A DNA stretch of 64,000 nucleotides from Agarilytica sp033852175 (GTDB lineage: Bacteria > Pseudomonadota > Gammaproteobacteria > Pseudomonadales > Cellvibrionaceae), in the NCBI GenBank assembly GCA_033852175.1, contig JAWSUY010000010.1:124001-188000 (forward strand), in the 5' to 3' direction. Within the stretch, counting starts at the first letter, position 1. The number at the start of each line of letters is the position of its first letter. The notes beneath the pieces are model-generated. The model was not told where the DNA came from. It saw only the letters and a list, made by a program, of their open reading frames with translations, and did no database searches. A program made the translations under genes and the position numbers. This document shows positions 47,479 to 57,400 of this stretch, one piece after another.

Positions 47479-48440
47479 CGCCCTCCTCCTACAATTTGCT
47501 GTTTTTTAAATGTCAGTTTATTAAGAAATGGGGTAAAACTATTCATAATAAGTATTCCATACATTTCAACTCCAGGAATCGAGGTATACAGCTTTCCAAG
47601 CGCAGACAACACTCCAACAGACACCCCAAATATAATGCCACCAGCAACCGTATTTGGCGTAGTAGCAGGGTCGGTTAGAAAAAAGAGAGAAAGTAATAAA
47701 GTTGGGCCGCCAATCAAAAACAAAATGGGGTCAACAACCCACGGAGCATGACCGACAATCTCCGACGTAGCAGGAAGCAACATGACAACCACAGGTACTG
47801 TGATGATCATAGACAATGCGGCATGCCATTTAACAACAACGTAGCGCAACATGATAAAGCCAACCATAAGTAATATTAGCGCACTCGTTTCCCCAATCGA
47901 CCCTTTGGTAAAACCCAACAACGCATTTATATAGTCAGGCTCCAACAACCCGCCGGACGCCTTAAACAAGGTACTTGCTCCGGTCGATAAGTCAGCATAA
48001 ACAATGGGGTCTACCGTCTCCAAGATAGCGATAGCAGTGCGTCCAATTACCGCAGGGTTTAACAAATTTGAACCCGCTCTCCGCAAGACGATTTTTCCCA
48101 AAAATTCAGCAACAATGCCGCCTATAATAATCATATATAGCGGAGTCGTCCCGCCACACGTTAATCCGATTAATAAACCCGTTAGTATACTGCCAGGATG
48201 GTTCCACTTAGCGCGACGACCGTTAATCCGACAAAGCACAATGCCGGAGACATAACAGGTTAGGACTGAAGTAATAACAACAAAAAACGCACTCCAGCCA
48301 AAATACCACGACCCAAAAATAGCAGGGGCCAGTAACAACTGAACAACGCAGGACTTTGAACTAAAAGTTGACCGCCAACGAGAAAACACATTGTCAATTT
48401 TCCGCGCTAACCCGTTACTTTCCGCTTGATATTTAATCAT
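47475..48440 (-). CDS. RnfD/NqrB-like membrane flavoprotein
   Basis: A roughly 321-residue polytopic inner-membrane protein with about nine to ten helices. RnfD/NqrB signatures are WNHPGSILTGLLIGLTCGGTTPL, GSNLLNPAVIGR and LFFLTDPATTP. The flavinylation region reads DLSTGASTLF where RnfD/NqrB usually have S/T-G-A-T; ApbE, which attaches FMN to such sites, is in the same operon. No RnfA, B, C, E or G is present, so it works outside a normal Rnf complex. The ATG at 48440 is chosen by topology; one at 48491 is possible. Likely carries electrons from the NuoF/NuoG-like pair across the membrane. Confidence 0.85.
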   Translation of the reverse strand: MIKYQAESNGLARKIDNVFSRWRSTFSSKSCVVQLLLAPAIFGSWYFGWSAFFVVITSVLTCYVSGIVLCRINGRRAKWNHPGSILTGLLIGLTCGGTTPLYMIIIGGIVAEFLGKIVLRRAGSNLLNPAVIGRTAIAILETVDPIVYADLSTGASTLFKASGGLLEPDYINALLGFTKGSIGETSALILLMVGFIMLRYVVVKWHAALSMIITVPVVVMLLPATSEIVGHAPWVVDPILFLIGGPTLLLSLFFLTDPATTPNTVAGGIIFGVSVGVLSALGKLYTSIPGVEMYGILIMNSFTPFLNKLTFKKQQIVGGGR

Positions 48441-48532
48441 GAATATTTTCACTGCACATATTGTATGGTAAACATTGATATGAATATTCAAAGCTATTGC
48501 GTAGTAAAATACTCATTTTATTCTTGCCTAGA

Positions 48533-49117
48533 TCAAAGGTCATTTAAAATCCCTTTCCATCTCGAAAGCGACTTTTCTGCATTACTCTGCCAGGGAGCAA
48601 CTTCCTTTGCCGAATGGCAAGCTGTGCAACTTTCTACAAAGCTGTCATGACAAGTATTACATGACGTAGGATTTGTCTTTGCGAGTATAGAGTGACGCAA
48701 TGAGCCAACGGAATTCCCAGTCGGCTCAACAAAGTCGCTCGTATGTGTTTCAGGTAGTATGGAGTGGCACGTTTTACATGTATCAGCCTCATGGCAAGAC
48801 TGGCAATTATGCGATGCCAAGTCCGCAGCCTTTCCATGGGTAAAACGGCGAAAATTTTCCGTGTGTGTCTTGGCTGCTGGAATAAGCAACGTATGTTTAA
48901 CATCAACAGGGTTTTTCACATAATCGAGTTTTGAGTGGCAATCAGCGCATTCTCCATCCGCCCGCCACTTATGCACATCTTCCCACGCATTAAGGCTTGC
49001 TTTTGTGTCTGTAGATTGCGTAACTTTTACCGTAAACATGCCCCCAGCGACGATGAGAATAAGTAAGGCAAAACCAAGTTTGCTCAGAACATATTTATTT
49101 CTATTGCGATCAGGCAT
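48533..49117 (-). CDS. Membrane-anchored pentahaem cytochrome c
   Basis: A 194-residue protein with an N-terminal membrane anchor (LSKLGFALLILIVAGGMFTV) and five CXXCH haem sites: CADCH, CQSCH, CKTCH, CNTCH and CTACH. Extra histidines (HTLLIP, FTHGKA, ETHTSD) can serve as distal ligands. It resembles small multihaem electron carriers of the NapC/c7 kind. The ATG overlaps the stop of the FGE-like gene by 8 nt. Periplasmic side; probably links the RnfD-like subunit with the large haem proteins encoded upstream. Confidence 0.9.
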   Translation of the reverse strand: MPDRNRNKYVLSKLGFALLILIVAGGMFTVKVTQSTDTKASLNAWEDVHKWRADGECADCHSKLDYVKNPVDVKHTLLIPAAKTHTENFRRFTHGKAADLASHNCQSCHEADTCKTCHSILPETHTSDFVEPTGNSVGSLRHSILAKTNPTSCNTCHDSFVESCTACHSAKEVAPWQSNAEKSLSRWKGILNDL

Positions 49118-50042
49118 CAGTTGCACACCTAAATCCGATATTGAAAGAACGGTAGTTTTTATTACGTTGAATTTTCGCACTCGACCGCACGCCGCTGGGA
49201 CGATTATTTGAGCTCCCCCCCATTAATGCAGGCTCATCAATCCACTCTGCAACATTCCCCGCCATATTCAAAATGCCGTATACCGACGCACCACGGCCAA
49301 AGGACACAACTGGCGCAGCATAAATAAAACCATCAACTTCGCCCCATTTGTCACCACCGGTATTTGCATTTTCATAGTGCCAAACATTTCCCCACGGCCA
49401 AATCCGGCCATCAACACCTCGAGCAGATTTTTCCCATTCAACAGCCGTTGGCAAACGTTTACCAGACCACTGACAAAAAGCATAAGCATCCCACCAGTCG
49501 ACACCCACAACCGGGTTCTCAGCCTGAGTGAAAGTCTCATTATTAAACGGAGCGACTTTCGCCGCCGGAGATCCTACAAAAAACTTCGATCGATATTCAC
49601 CCCAATACTTGGGTTGATAACTATTCTGCTTTGGTTCATTTTTGTGTGCGTATTTATTAACACCAACCGGCTTATTGGTCTCTTTAATAAACAATTGGTA
49701 CTGGCTATTGGATACTTCTGTTATATCAACCCAGTACGCCTGCGGAATATTGTGTGTTTGTTTATCATCACCGGATAAAAACTTGCCAGCAGGAACGTAT
49801 GACATTCCAGCCTTCTTGTTTTTCAAACCATTATTGACAAATACTTGAGCCGAGGCGATCGAGCGCTCAACGTTATCAAGCTGTTCGCGAGTAATGACCT
49901 GAGATCGATTTGCGGCTTGCACGCCCAACAATTGGTTTTCCACCGCTAAATCACTTGCTAAACCAACATTAGAAATTGAGCAACAAATGTAGGATACAAT
50001 GCTAAATCGCATGCACTTCTTTATACTAAACTTGGATAGCAT
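49110..50042 (-). CDS. Formylglycine-generating enzyme-like (SUMF1) exported protein
   Basis: About 310 residues with an N-terminal signal/anchor (SIVSYICCSISNVGLAS). The SUMF1/FGE domain has AYWVDITEVSNSQYQLFI, DWWDAYAFCQWSGKRLPTAVEWE, a PWG motif, MAGNVAEWI and FNIGFRCA. Paralogues of this fold include NirV, found next to copper nitrite reductase genes, and various maturation factors; few are true sulfatase activators. The two catalytic cysteines of genuine FGE are not evident. ATG at 50042 fits AAGGAA at 9 nt; an ATG at 50051 overlaps apbE. A maturation or structural role for the haem complex is inferred. Confidence 0.82.
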   Translation of the reverse strand: MLSKFSIKKCMRFSIVSYICCSISNVGLASDLAVENQLLGVQAANRSQVITREQLDNVERSIASAQVFVNNGLKNKKAGMSYVPAGKFLSGDDKQTHNIPQAYWVDITEVSNSQYQLFIKETNKPVGVNKYAHKNEPKQNSYQPKYWGEYRSKFFVGSPAAKVAPFNNETFTQAENPVVGVDWWDAYAFCQWSGKRLPTAVEWEKSARGVDGRIWPWGNVWHYENANTGGDKWGEVDGFIYAAPVVSFGRGASVYGILNMAGNVAEWIDEPALMGGSSNNRPSGVRSSAKIQRNKNYRSFNIGFRCATDA

Positions 50043-50047
50043 ATGGG

Positions 50048-51289
50048 TCATTTCCTTACCGACTGATCGATCGAATTCTTATCTTTTGTATTTTTGGCAA
50101 CAAAACCATTACGCCGTGTTTTATTTGCAATATCTGCCCAACCTGACGACCGATAAATCCTTCCGTCTTTATCAACAATAAGAACTTCTGTATTTTCTTG
50201 AGATTCAACCCAGTTCATCCCTTCTTTTGGCCCCATGACATACACAGCCGTTGCATACGCATCTGCTTTTGTCGAAGATGAAGTGACAATTGTGACACTT
50301 TGGCAGGTATCCACAGGCCAACCCGTACGAGGATCAATTATGTGACCAAAGCGCTTTCCTGAGTGCTTAATAAATTGCTTCGCGTCTCCCGATGTCGCAA
50401 CGGCAATGTTGCTGGCGGAAAAACGGTCAAGCGACCGACCAGGCCAACGGGGATGCTCTAAATCAACTACCCATGGAGTGTTATTTTTTGTGCCTAGAAA
50501 ATAGAGATCACCACCGGCACTGACTGCAGCATGCTCAATTCCAAGAGACTTCATGGTCTCAATCGCAATACTGGCTGCATAGCCCTTACCCACGGCTCCT
50601 AAATTAACCTTCATTCCTTTTTTAGGAAGAGAAACGCTGAGAGAGGCTTCGTCAAAAACAATACTTTTAGCGTCAACAAGCTTTAGATGTTCATCGATAA
50701 GCTCTTGAGACGGTAACGCGGCCATACGGTTTCTAAATGGCCAAATATCCCAAACAGCACCCACAGTTACGTCAAATGCACCTAAAGTTTCTAGGGAGAT
50801 ATCCTGCGCGATTTTAAGCAACGCAAAAGTTTCTGGCGATACCGTAACCGCACCGCGCCCAGCACGTTCATTCAACCGCGATATGTCACTACTCGGTATC
50901 CATGAACTTAAATTTCTCTCTAAGTTTTTTACCGCATTTGCGGATTGAGAAATCGCCGCAAGAGCTTGAACTTCTGACGCTTCAACCATAAAAACAAACT
51001 GGCTGCCCATAAGCACAACTTCGCGTTTATGGACTTTCACATGCTGCAAACCTGATCGCTTGTCTAAAACCGCCACCTCAGCATCAAAAACGAGCTGCGA
51101 TGGTTCAATATTTGTGTCACGTATCGGTAAGGGATCTGAAAACGGAATATCCGTATTATCCAATGCGCCGGAACTATGCGTATCAAGCCCTTTATCCCGG
51201 ATAAGCAATCCGTAAATTAGGCAAACTAACAATGCAAGAAAGAAATAGATCCAACTTTTCGAGTTTCTGTTTAGTGCTTTATCACTCAC
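50048..51289 (-). CDS. apbE: FAD:protein FMN transferase ApbE
   Basis: A 413-residue membrane-anchored periplasmic enzyme (anchor IYFFLALLVCLIYGLLI) that attaches FMN from FAD to Thr/Ser of target proteins using Mg. Family motifs are VLMGSQFVFMV, SSWIPSSDISRLNERA, FDVTVGAVWDIWPF, VNLGAVGKGYAA, SAGGDLYFLG, HIIDPRTGWPV and ADAYATAVYVMG. It starts with GTG in a GTGA overlap with the gene before. The only recognisable target nearby is the RnfD-like protein at 47475. Confidence 0.95.
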   Translation of the reverse strand: MSDKALNRNSKSWIYFFLALLVCLIYGLLIRDKGLDTHSSGALDNTDIPFSDPLPIRDTNIEPSQLVFDAEVAVLDKRSGLQHVKVHKREVVLMGSQFVFMVEASEVQALAAISQSANAVKNLERNLSSWIPSSDISRLNERAGRGAVTVSPETFALLKIAQDISLETLGAFDVTVGAVWDIWPFRNRMAALPSQELIDEHLKLVDAKSIVFDEASLSVSLPKKGMKVNLGAVGKGYAASIAIETMKSLGIEHAAVSAGGDLYFLGTKNNTPWVVDLEHPRWPGRSLDRFSASNIAVATSGDAKQFIKHSGKRFGHIIDPRTGWPVDTCQSVTIVTSSSTKADAYATAVYVMGPKEGMNWVESQENTEVLIVDKDGRIYRSSGWADIANKTRRNGFVAKNTKDKNSIDQSVRK

Positions 51290-54200
51290 TCGATAGACTC
51301 CAAATAGTGTAATAGGTCTTCAATTTGCCGCGGTGTTAAATGAGATGTACCACCATGAGTATCGATAATCGTGTTGCCTTTTGCGAGATCCCCTTTCTCC
51401 GTTCGGGCCGTCGTTTCGTTAAACCCAATCTCCATACGTCCAGGCCTTACATTTTCATCTCCCTGATACACAGGAAAGCGAAATTCTCGAGCTGCAGGAT
51501 GTTTCGGAGTTAACAAAACTTCTCGTAAAGAGCGTGTTCGCGCATGATGTAAAAATACCTGAGGTCGGTCAAAGAGTCCGCGCAAATGCATCGTTGTAAA
51601 ATTTGCCTCGGGAACTTCAATACGACCTGGATCATTTTTTCTATCAAGCCCCAAAGGGTCTCCATTGAGGCGTTCCATAAAGTTGACACTAGCCAAAGAG
51701 TAAGATGCATCTCGTCGCGTTGTTGTTATAAGAGGCGGCAATGCATGACGTTCATTGTTTGCTAACAAATCCGTCTTGTTTGTAAACTCCGGAGCGGTAT
51801 GGCAAACCCCACACATGACAGTCGACGAGAAAAATAAATTTTTCCCCCTTTTAACCGAAGGGTTTTCCTTATCGAACGGATTGGGGAAAAGACGAGTATC
51901 ATTTCCAAGCCATGTCCCCATAAATCCATACATTTCTTTTAACGTATAAGACTTATTAAAGTGTTTCTTTGTTTGCTGTTCGACAAACTTTTCTCGTCTT
52001 GCTTCCAAGTCATACCACTCATCACCGAGTTTTCTCAACTCAACACGCTCTTTAAGTTCTTCATGCATCAATCGGCGTTTACTTTTTGGCACCTCTGAAT
52101 TAGTTTTCGAGAAGTCACCAGCCCAAATCTCCCGATCGAAGTCGATTGAACTCATTGGTTCATTAATGTCTGCTCCTTGCCCCTCGGATAAAAAGTGTGT
52201 GCCTTCAAAATAGTAAGGCTGAATGGCAAATACGTTCTTCATCTGCGGAATACCCAGAGTACCGCCGGAGGTTAAGTGCCCCGATTTATTTTGCCCTACA
52301 ACCTCTGCCGCACCCCATGCACGGCCATCCCCGCCGTCTCGATAATGGCAATGTAGACATGAAATATCGCCATCACTACTGAACACAGTTGTATGGGCGA
52401 TCATTCCTCCCATTTCGGCATTCGTTAACCGGTGAGAGGAGGGAGTTGCATCTTTATTTACTGAAATACGTCGCGTTTCCCCACTTTCACGATCAATAAT
52501 TGTGATGTCTTCACTTAACTGGTTTGCAACATACAATTTTTGCTTGGCAGGTCCTCGTTTACCAACGGCCAAACCCAACGGACGTAAGCCCGTTTTGTAA
52601 ATATTGACAGGAACCATTTTTTCACTGGGGTCAGTGGCTTGCATATCGACTTTCCACTCCACCAACTCAAAACTTCCACTCATCGAAACAAATAAGCTAT
52701 CGCCATCCCACTCCGCCCATTCCGGCATTGCACCCGGAACACGTTGAAGCTCGGGAGGAATATCGCCTTTAATATCGCCGGTTGTAGCCTCTGCCGTATC
52801 CGAGGTATATCTAACCCATTGATCATGCGCTTCATATTTGTTGGCTTTTACGAGGTAATTCAGTTTTTTATCAGCGTCATACTCAGGGATAGTCAGCTTG
52901 GACAAATCAAAAGCGACGATATCATTTTGTATATCACGCATTTTGAAATTCCACGTGCCGTCTATCGCATCAAAAGGCCCCATCGTGTATTGCGATTTCC
53001 ATGGATAGGCATCAGCAGTTTCGGGGTCACGTAAAACAGTAAATTGTGCTGCCTCACTTTCTCTATCCCAGGTCTCACCGCCGTACGGATCACGTTCCTT
53101 CGGAGCACCAAATCCCGCCCCCATTGTGAGAGCAATCAGCATTTCACTATCGGATTTTTTGTCTTGAAAAATCGTGACAAAATTTGCAACGTTTTGAATA
53201 AATAAACCCGAAACCTCTTGGTTTGCCTGAGTGTCAATAACTGAAATATCCATAGTTCCGGTATTGCCAACAAACAAATGTTTTTCATCATTACTCAGAA
53301 CGAGGTCTTTGGGGTGACTACCAGGGTTTCCAACCGTTATCCCAGGCCCATTTACAGCACTCTTAATCCAATCAACGATGACCAATAAGTCAGGGTCGTT
53401 CTCCTCAAATAGTGCCCCGGCAGGATGAAATTCAGTTGTTACACGAACATCACCAAAACCACCCAGTGCAGATGGAGTAACAGCTCGTAACAATGGACTT
53501 GACCAGGGTTTTCCTGGAATTGAATTTTCTATCGCAGAAAGAAAGTTTAAATCTTTATCTTTACCGGACTGAAATCCCCCAGCCGGTGCGGTATGACAAT
53601 TTTTACAACGCGATCGCAAAACGCCATTTACACCACCAACACCTTCTGCCAATGCACTTCCGATATCTAATTCGCTTAGACCGCGATCCCGTAATTCATT
53701 ATGCAAATTTGTCGGTAATTGTTGATCGTAACCAAAAAATTTCGCTTCGGAAAAGCCTCCGATTTTTTGAACTTCTCCGCTTAAACCCGTCCCATTTTTC
53801 TCAATATCTAAAACAAGAACTTGGCCCAAATAACGAACAGCAACCCATGCCTTTTTTCCATCTTTTGAAAACACGAGCCCTTGAGCATAGTAATCTAACT
53901 GTATACGCCCTACTGCCGTATCAAGCTGGGTGTCAATAACACTGATGTAATTTGAAAGCTCATTCGTAACCAACAGAAACCGCCCCTCAGGGTGAAGCAC
54001 TGGCTGGTAGGGGCGACTGCCAACTTTTATTCGCTTGATGACACGCTCTGATGCCGTATCAAATACCACAACTTCATTTCCGGGGTCTAACTCCGTTCCC
54101 TGCAGTGTTACATAAAGTTTTGTGCCATTAGCGTTCAACACTGCGCGTCCTGGTCGATCGCGCTTCGGTTGCGGATCCGGATTTGGGTTGTTATTCGGCA

Positions 54201-54462
54201 CAGGCTTTAAGTCATTTTCCACAAATGAACTTTTATATCGCCAAACTTCAGATGTCATCAAGCCAAAGCGGCTACGACGATAATCTCCAGCGTCAGAGTT
54301 ATTCGAAGGACGAGATAAATCTTCTGGATCACCCTTATCGGCATATTCCAAGCCATTCGACGTCATGCAAAATAGTAGAAATGGAAGCGAAAGCAATGCT
54401 GAAAAGCACCCCCTATTGAGGCGCTTAATTACCGCAAGTCGTGGAATTTTTAAATCAATCAT
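51286..54462 (-). CDS. YVTN beta-propeller fused to MauG-like dihaem domain (HzsB-HzsC-like)
   Basis: A 1058-residue exported protein. After the signal region (FSALLSLPFLLFCMTSNG) come YVTN-type propeller repeats (about 105-220; GTKLYVTLQGT, RFLLVTNELSNYISVIDT), interrupted by an inserted haem segment (Cys286-x-x-Cys289-His). The propeller resumes (SNDEKHLFVGNTGTMDISVID, KLYVANQLSEDITIID). From about 690 a cytochrome c peroxidase/MauG-like domain has CLHCH (702-706), CGVCH (884-888) and the signature FLHHARTRSLREVL. Propeller followed by dihaem domain is the architecture of hydrazine synthase beta and gamma subunits, which are fused in some anammox bacteria. It overlaps both neighbours by 4 nt. 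Homology to HZS is inferred from layout and context. Confidence 0.7.
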   Translation of the reverse strand: MIDLKIPRLAVIKRLNRGCFSALLSLPFLLFCMTSNGLEYADKGDPEDLSRPSNNSDAGDYRRSRFGLMTSEVWRYKSSFVENDLKPVPNNNPNPDPQPKRDRPGRAVLNANGTKLYVTLQGTELDPGNEVVVFDTASERVIKRIKVGSRPYQPVLHPEGRFLLVTNELSNYISVIDTQLDTAVGRIQLDYYAQGLVFSKDGKKAWVAVRYLGQVLVLDIEKNGTGLSGEVQKIGGFSEAKFFGYDQQLPTNLHNELRDRGLSELDIGSALAEGVGGVNGVLRSRCKNCHTAPAGGFQSGKDKDLNFLSAIENSIPGKPWSSPLLRAVTPSALGGFGDVRVTTEFHPAGALFEENDPDLLVIVDWIKSAVNGPGITVGNPGSHPKDLVLSNDEKHLFVGNTGTMDISVIDTQANQEVSGLFIQNVANFVTIFQDKKSDSEMLIALTMGAGFGAPKERDPYGGETWDRESEAAQFTVLRDPETADAYPWKSQYTMGPFDAIDGTWNFKMRDIQNDIVAFDLSKLTIPEYDADKKLNYLVKANKYEAHDQWVRYTSDTAEATTGDIKGDIPPELQRVPGAMPEWAEWDGDSLFVSMSGSFELVEWKVDMQATDPSEKMVPVNIYKTGLRPLGLAVGKRGPAKQKLYVANQLSEDITIIDRESGETRRISVNKDATPSSHRLTNAEMGGMIAHTTVFSSDGDISCLHCHYRDGGDGRAWGAAEVVGQNKSGHLTSGGTLGIPQMKNVFAIQPYYFEGTHFLSEGQGADINEPMSSIDFDREIWAGDFSKTNSEVPKSKRRLMHEELKERVELRKLGDEWYDLEARREKFVEQQTKKHFNKSYTLKEMYGFMGTWLGNDTRLFPNPFDKENPSVKRGKNLFFSSTVMCGVCHTAPEFTNKTDLLANNERHALPPLITTTRRDASYSLASVNFMERLNGDPLGLDRKNDPGRIEVPEANFTTMHLRGLFDRPQVFLHHARTRSLREVLLTPKHPAAREFRFPVYQGDENVRPGRMEIGFNETTARTEKGDLAKGNTIIDTHGGTSHLTPRQIEDLLHYLESIE

Positions 54463-57400
54463 TGGCTCATCTGTCCTGAGTTAACTGCACTTTCTACCAG
54501 GGTTTTATCAGCGGTGCTGACATCCGCCCCCAAAAACGTTGCGCCCAAATCAATCCAACGAATAAGCGTCAGTTTATCTTCCTGGCTTAAAGTATTGATT
54601 CTTATATCTCCACTAATATTTTTACTAAGATTTTCACTAAAAAGATGCAATCCTTGGTCTCCGGTAATAGATTTAATCAAAAGACTTTCGCTGGACAAAG
54701 CCTCTCGTTCATTGATGTATTTTTTATTTGCGTAATTGCCACTTTTATTGTCGGCCAATTGATGCAGCGATTCATATGAACGGGAATAAAATTGAGTCGG
54801 CTGCCCATCCAAATCTAGATTGCCCGGCGCGTTCTCTCCGCTGTGACACTCAGTACAGTGGTTGTCAAAAATGGGTTGAACGTCTCGTACATAATCAATT
54901 GAAATATATTCACTGGGTTGACGATCGTAACCATAGGCACTTCGGCGTTTTTCCTCCGCAAGATTCCACGTTGCCATCACTCGAGATGACGCAGACACTA
55001 AATCCGCAGGCCCGACACCGTCATAAGGGTCACCGGTTAACGAGCCGTGACAACCTGCGCACCGCAAAGGATAAATGGGGCGCGGTATTGCAAAGGTAAG
55101 CTTTTCTCCAGGCTGCAAATACACCCAACGATTCATGCTATGCATTGCCATTTTTTCGCTATTAAGCCCCTGAACAATCAAGGGAACGTTGGTCGGCACC
55201 TCAACGAAAAATGAACCATCGTCCTCGATTGGCACTTCATCGACAATCACACGCTTTGTATGTATTCCAAGACTAACAGCGCTTGCAAAAGGGTCCCCCC
55301 CAGTGGTTCCAGAATATATTGGCTTCACCAACGCCTTTTCATTGGGTTCCTGCATAATAATACGGACATACTTAAACAAGCGATCGTCCGATGTACTCGT
55401 GCCGTTTGGATTATCGTGCTGTATACGAAAATCCTTTGAGCCTACAGGTGCAAAATTGGTTAAAAATGATTGCAGCAGCGGATAATCGTAACACTCAATT
55501 TCGCCCGGCGTTCCTGGCGGCATTCGTAATATTCCGAATTCTTCCTTGGGCAGTATTCCAGGTGTTCGAGAACCAAATTTCTGATGATGAATTGGCTGTT
55601 TCACTTTTTCTTTTAAGCGCAGCATTAACGGCCGTGGCGAATACTCTGCTAATGAAGACGATGCAGCCAATATTTTTATTTTCTTAAACTCACCGACTTT
55701 ATTGCCCGATTTGGCATGAGGAGATTGAATAAAATCGAACGTGTATAAATCCCAGTTCGGATCAGCGTTGTGATCCAAGTGATTTAGCGATTCCGGTGTA
55801 TACGCAACCAGGACCGATCCATCAAGTAAAGGATAAGGGTCACGTACGGCTCCACCGGGAGAAACGCCCGTATGTGTAACAGCATTTTCACCTTGCTCAT
55901 CAAAAAAATTCATTTGCGCAGAAATAAAGCGAGGCGGCGATGAAAATTCAATGTCAATTGAGTTGGGTGCAATCGAGTACGGAATATTATCCACGGGATT
56001 ATCAGGCTCAGTGTTAATACCAAAACCGTGATCGGATAACGTCAATGATCCTCCACTCCAGAGGTTTCTAGGGTCATGCATTTGGCGAATTTCCAAACCG
56101 TTCCCCATCTCTCTAGAATCGCTAAATAAGCCATAGCCAGATCGGTTGCCGCCTTGAATATGGTAATCAAAACCACCCGCCTGAACCCGATATATTGCGC
56201 CGTTGAAAACAGGTTTATCGCCTTGAAAGCCAAAATTTCTCACACTGGTAAACATGGTTTCACCCGTTGTCCTTGTTGTCGGCCTACGCTCCTGCGCGTG
56301 AGTGAATGTCACTTGCACCAAGCTCTTATCAAAACGTTGCTTTAGGTTTAGACCATCCAAATCAGCAGCGGACAAAGAAACTTCATGCCCAGAGTCATGT
56401 GATGATTCATCAGCAGACCCATTATGAGACGTAACAACAGAAGAAAAAGAGCGTGGGACAAATCGCCAAATATCGAACGACGACTGCATTGCACCCTGTG
56501 TTTTTTCTATAACATAAACCGATTTATTATCGACTTTATGAGGTAGAGAGTGATCTAACTTCAGTGCGGCACCACTTCCTTTTCCGTCACGGAAAGTGTG
56601 TTGCGTTATCGTTCGCCACTCACCTTCATTCGGACCGGCAACAAAATATATTCGTTTGCCATCGAAAGTTCCCTTATCCTCTGGACGTTGCTGGTCAAAT
56701 ATAATTTTGCCTTGATGACTATCCGCTTCTCCGAGTATTCCCCAGGTATCGGACTGCACATAGTGCCCAGCCTGGTTTGACGCAAAAGTAATCGCTACGT
56801 CAGCTAGCTCTTGACCTTCCTTGTCAGTAGGACCCGGCATATAGATAGGATCTATATGATGAATCAATGTACCGTCGCTTAAAGATGCTTTAGAAAAACT
56901 TATTTGTTGCGGGGTACCCACAATGCCGGTCATTGCATCGTTTATTCGCAATTCATACAAACGGAAACCTTCTTCCGCCTTCCTACGCATAGAAAAGACT
57001 ACTCGTTTTGCATCGTAACGCACGTCCAGGGACTGGATCTCAACGGCATCTTCATGAAAAGCCGCAGTTAAGTTGATCGGGGACGCACTAGCACTTGCAA
57101 GTGTTTCGCCTTCTTTTAGCGGCAATAAAAATATGTCCGAACCCGGAAAATATTTATCGAATGAAAACCAAGTTCGTGGAACATGCCGCGGACCACGTAT
57201 AAAAACAAGACCTTTGACCTTGCCTATGTCACTTTCGACAATCGCATTTCCTTCACTTTTTAACGTCGATGCCAGTGCTTTTCGTTCCAGCCTTGCCCAG
57301 TTTAAAATGCGTTTTACGTCAGCATCATCCATTGATTCAAAAAACTGGTTATTACCACCCCGCTGATGAATGCCACCCTCTTCAATTGGAATGTTTTTCG

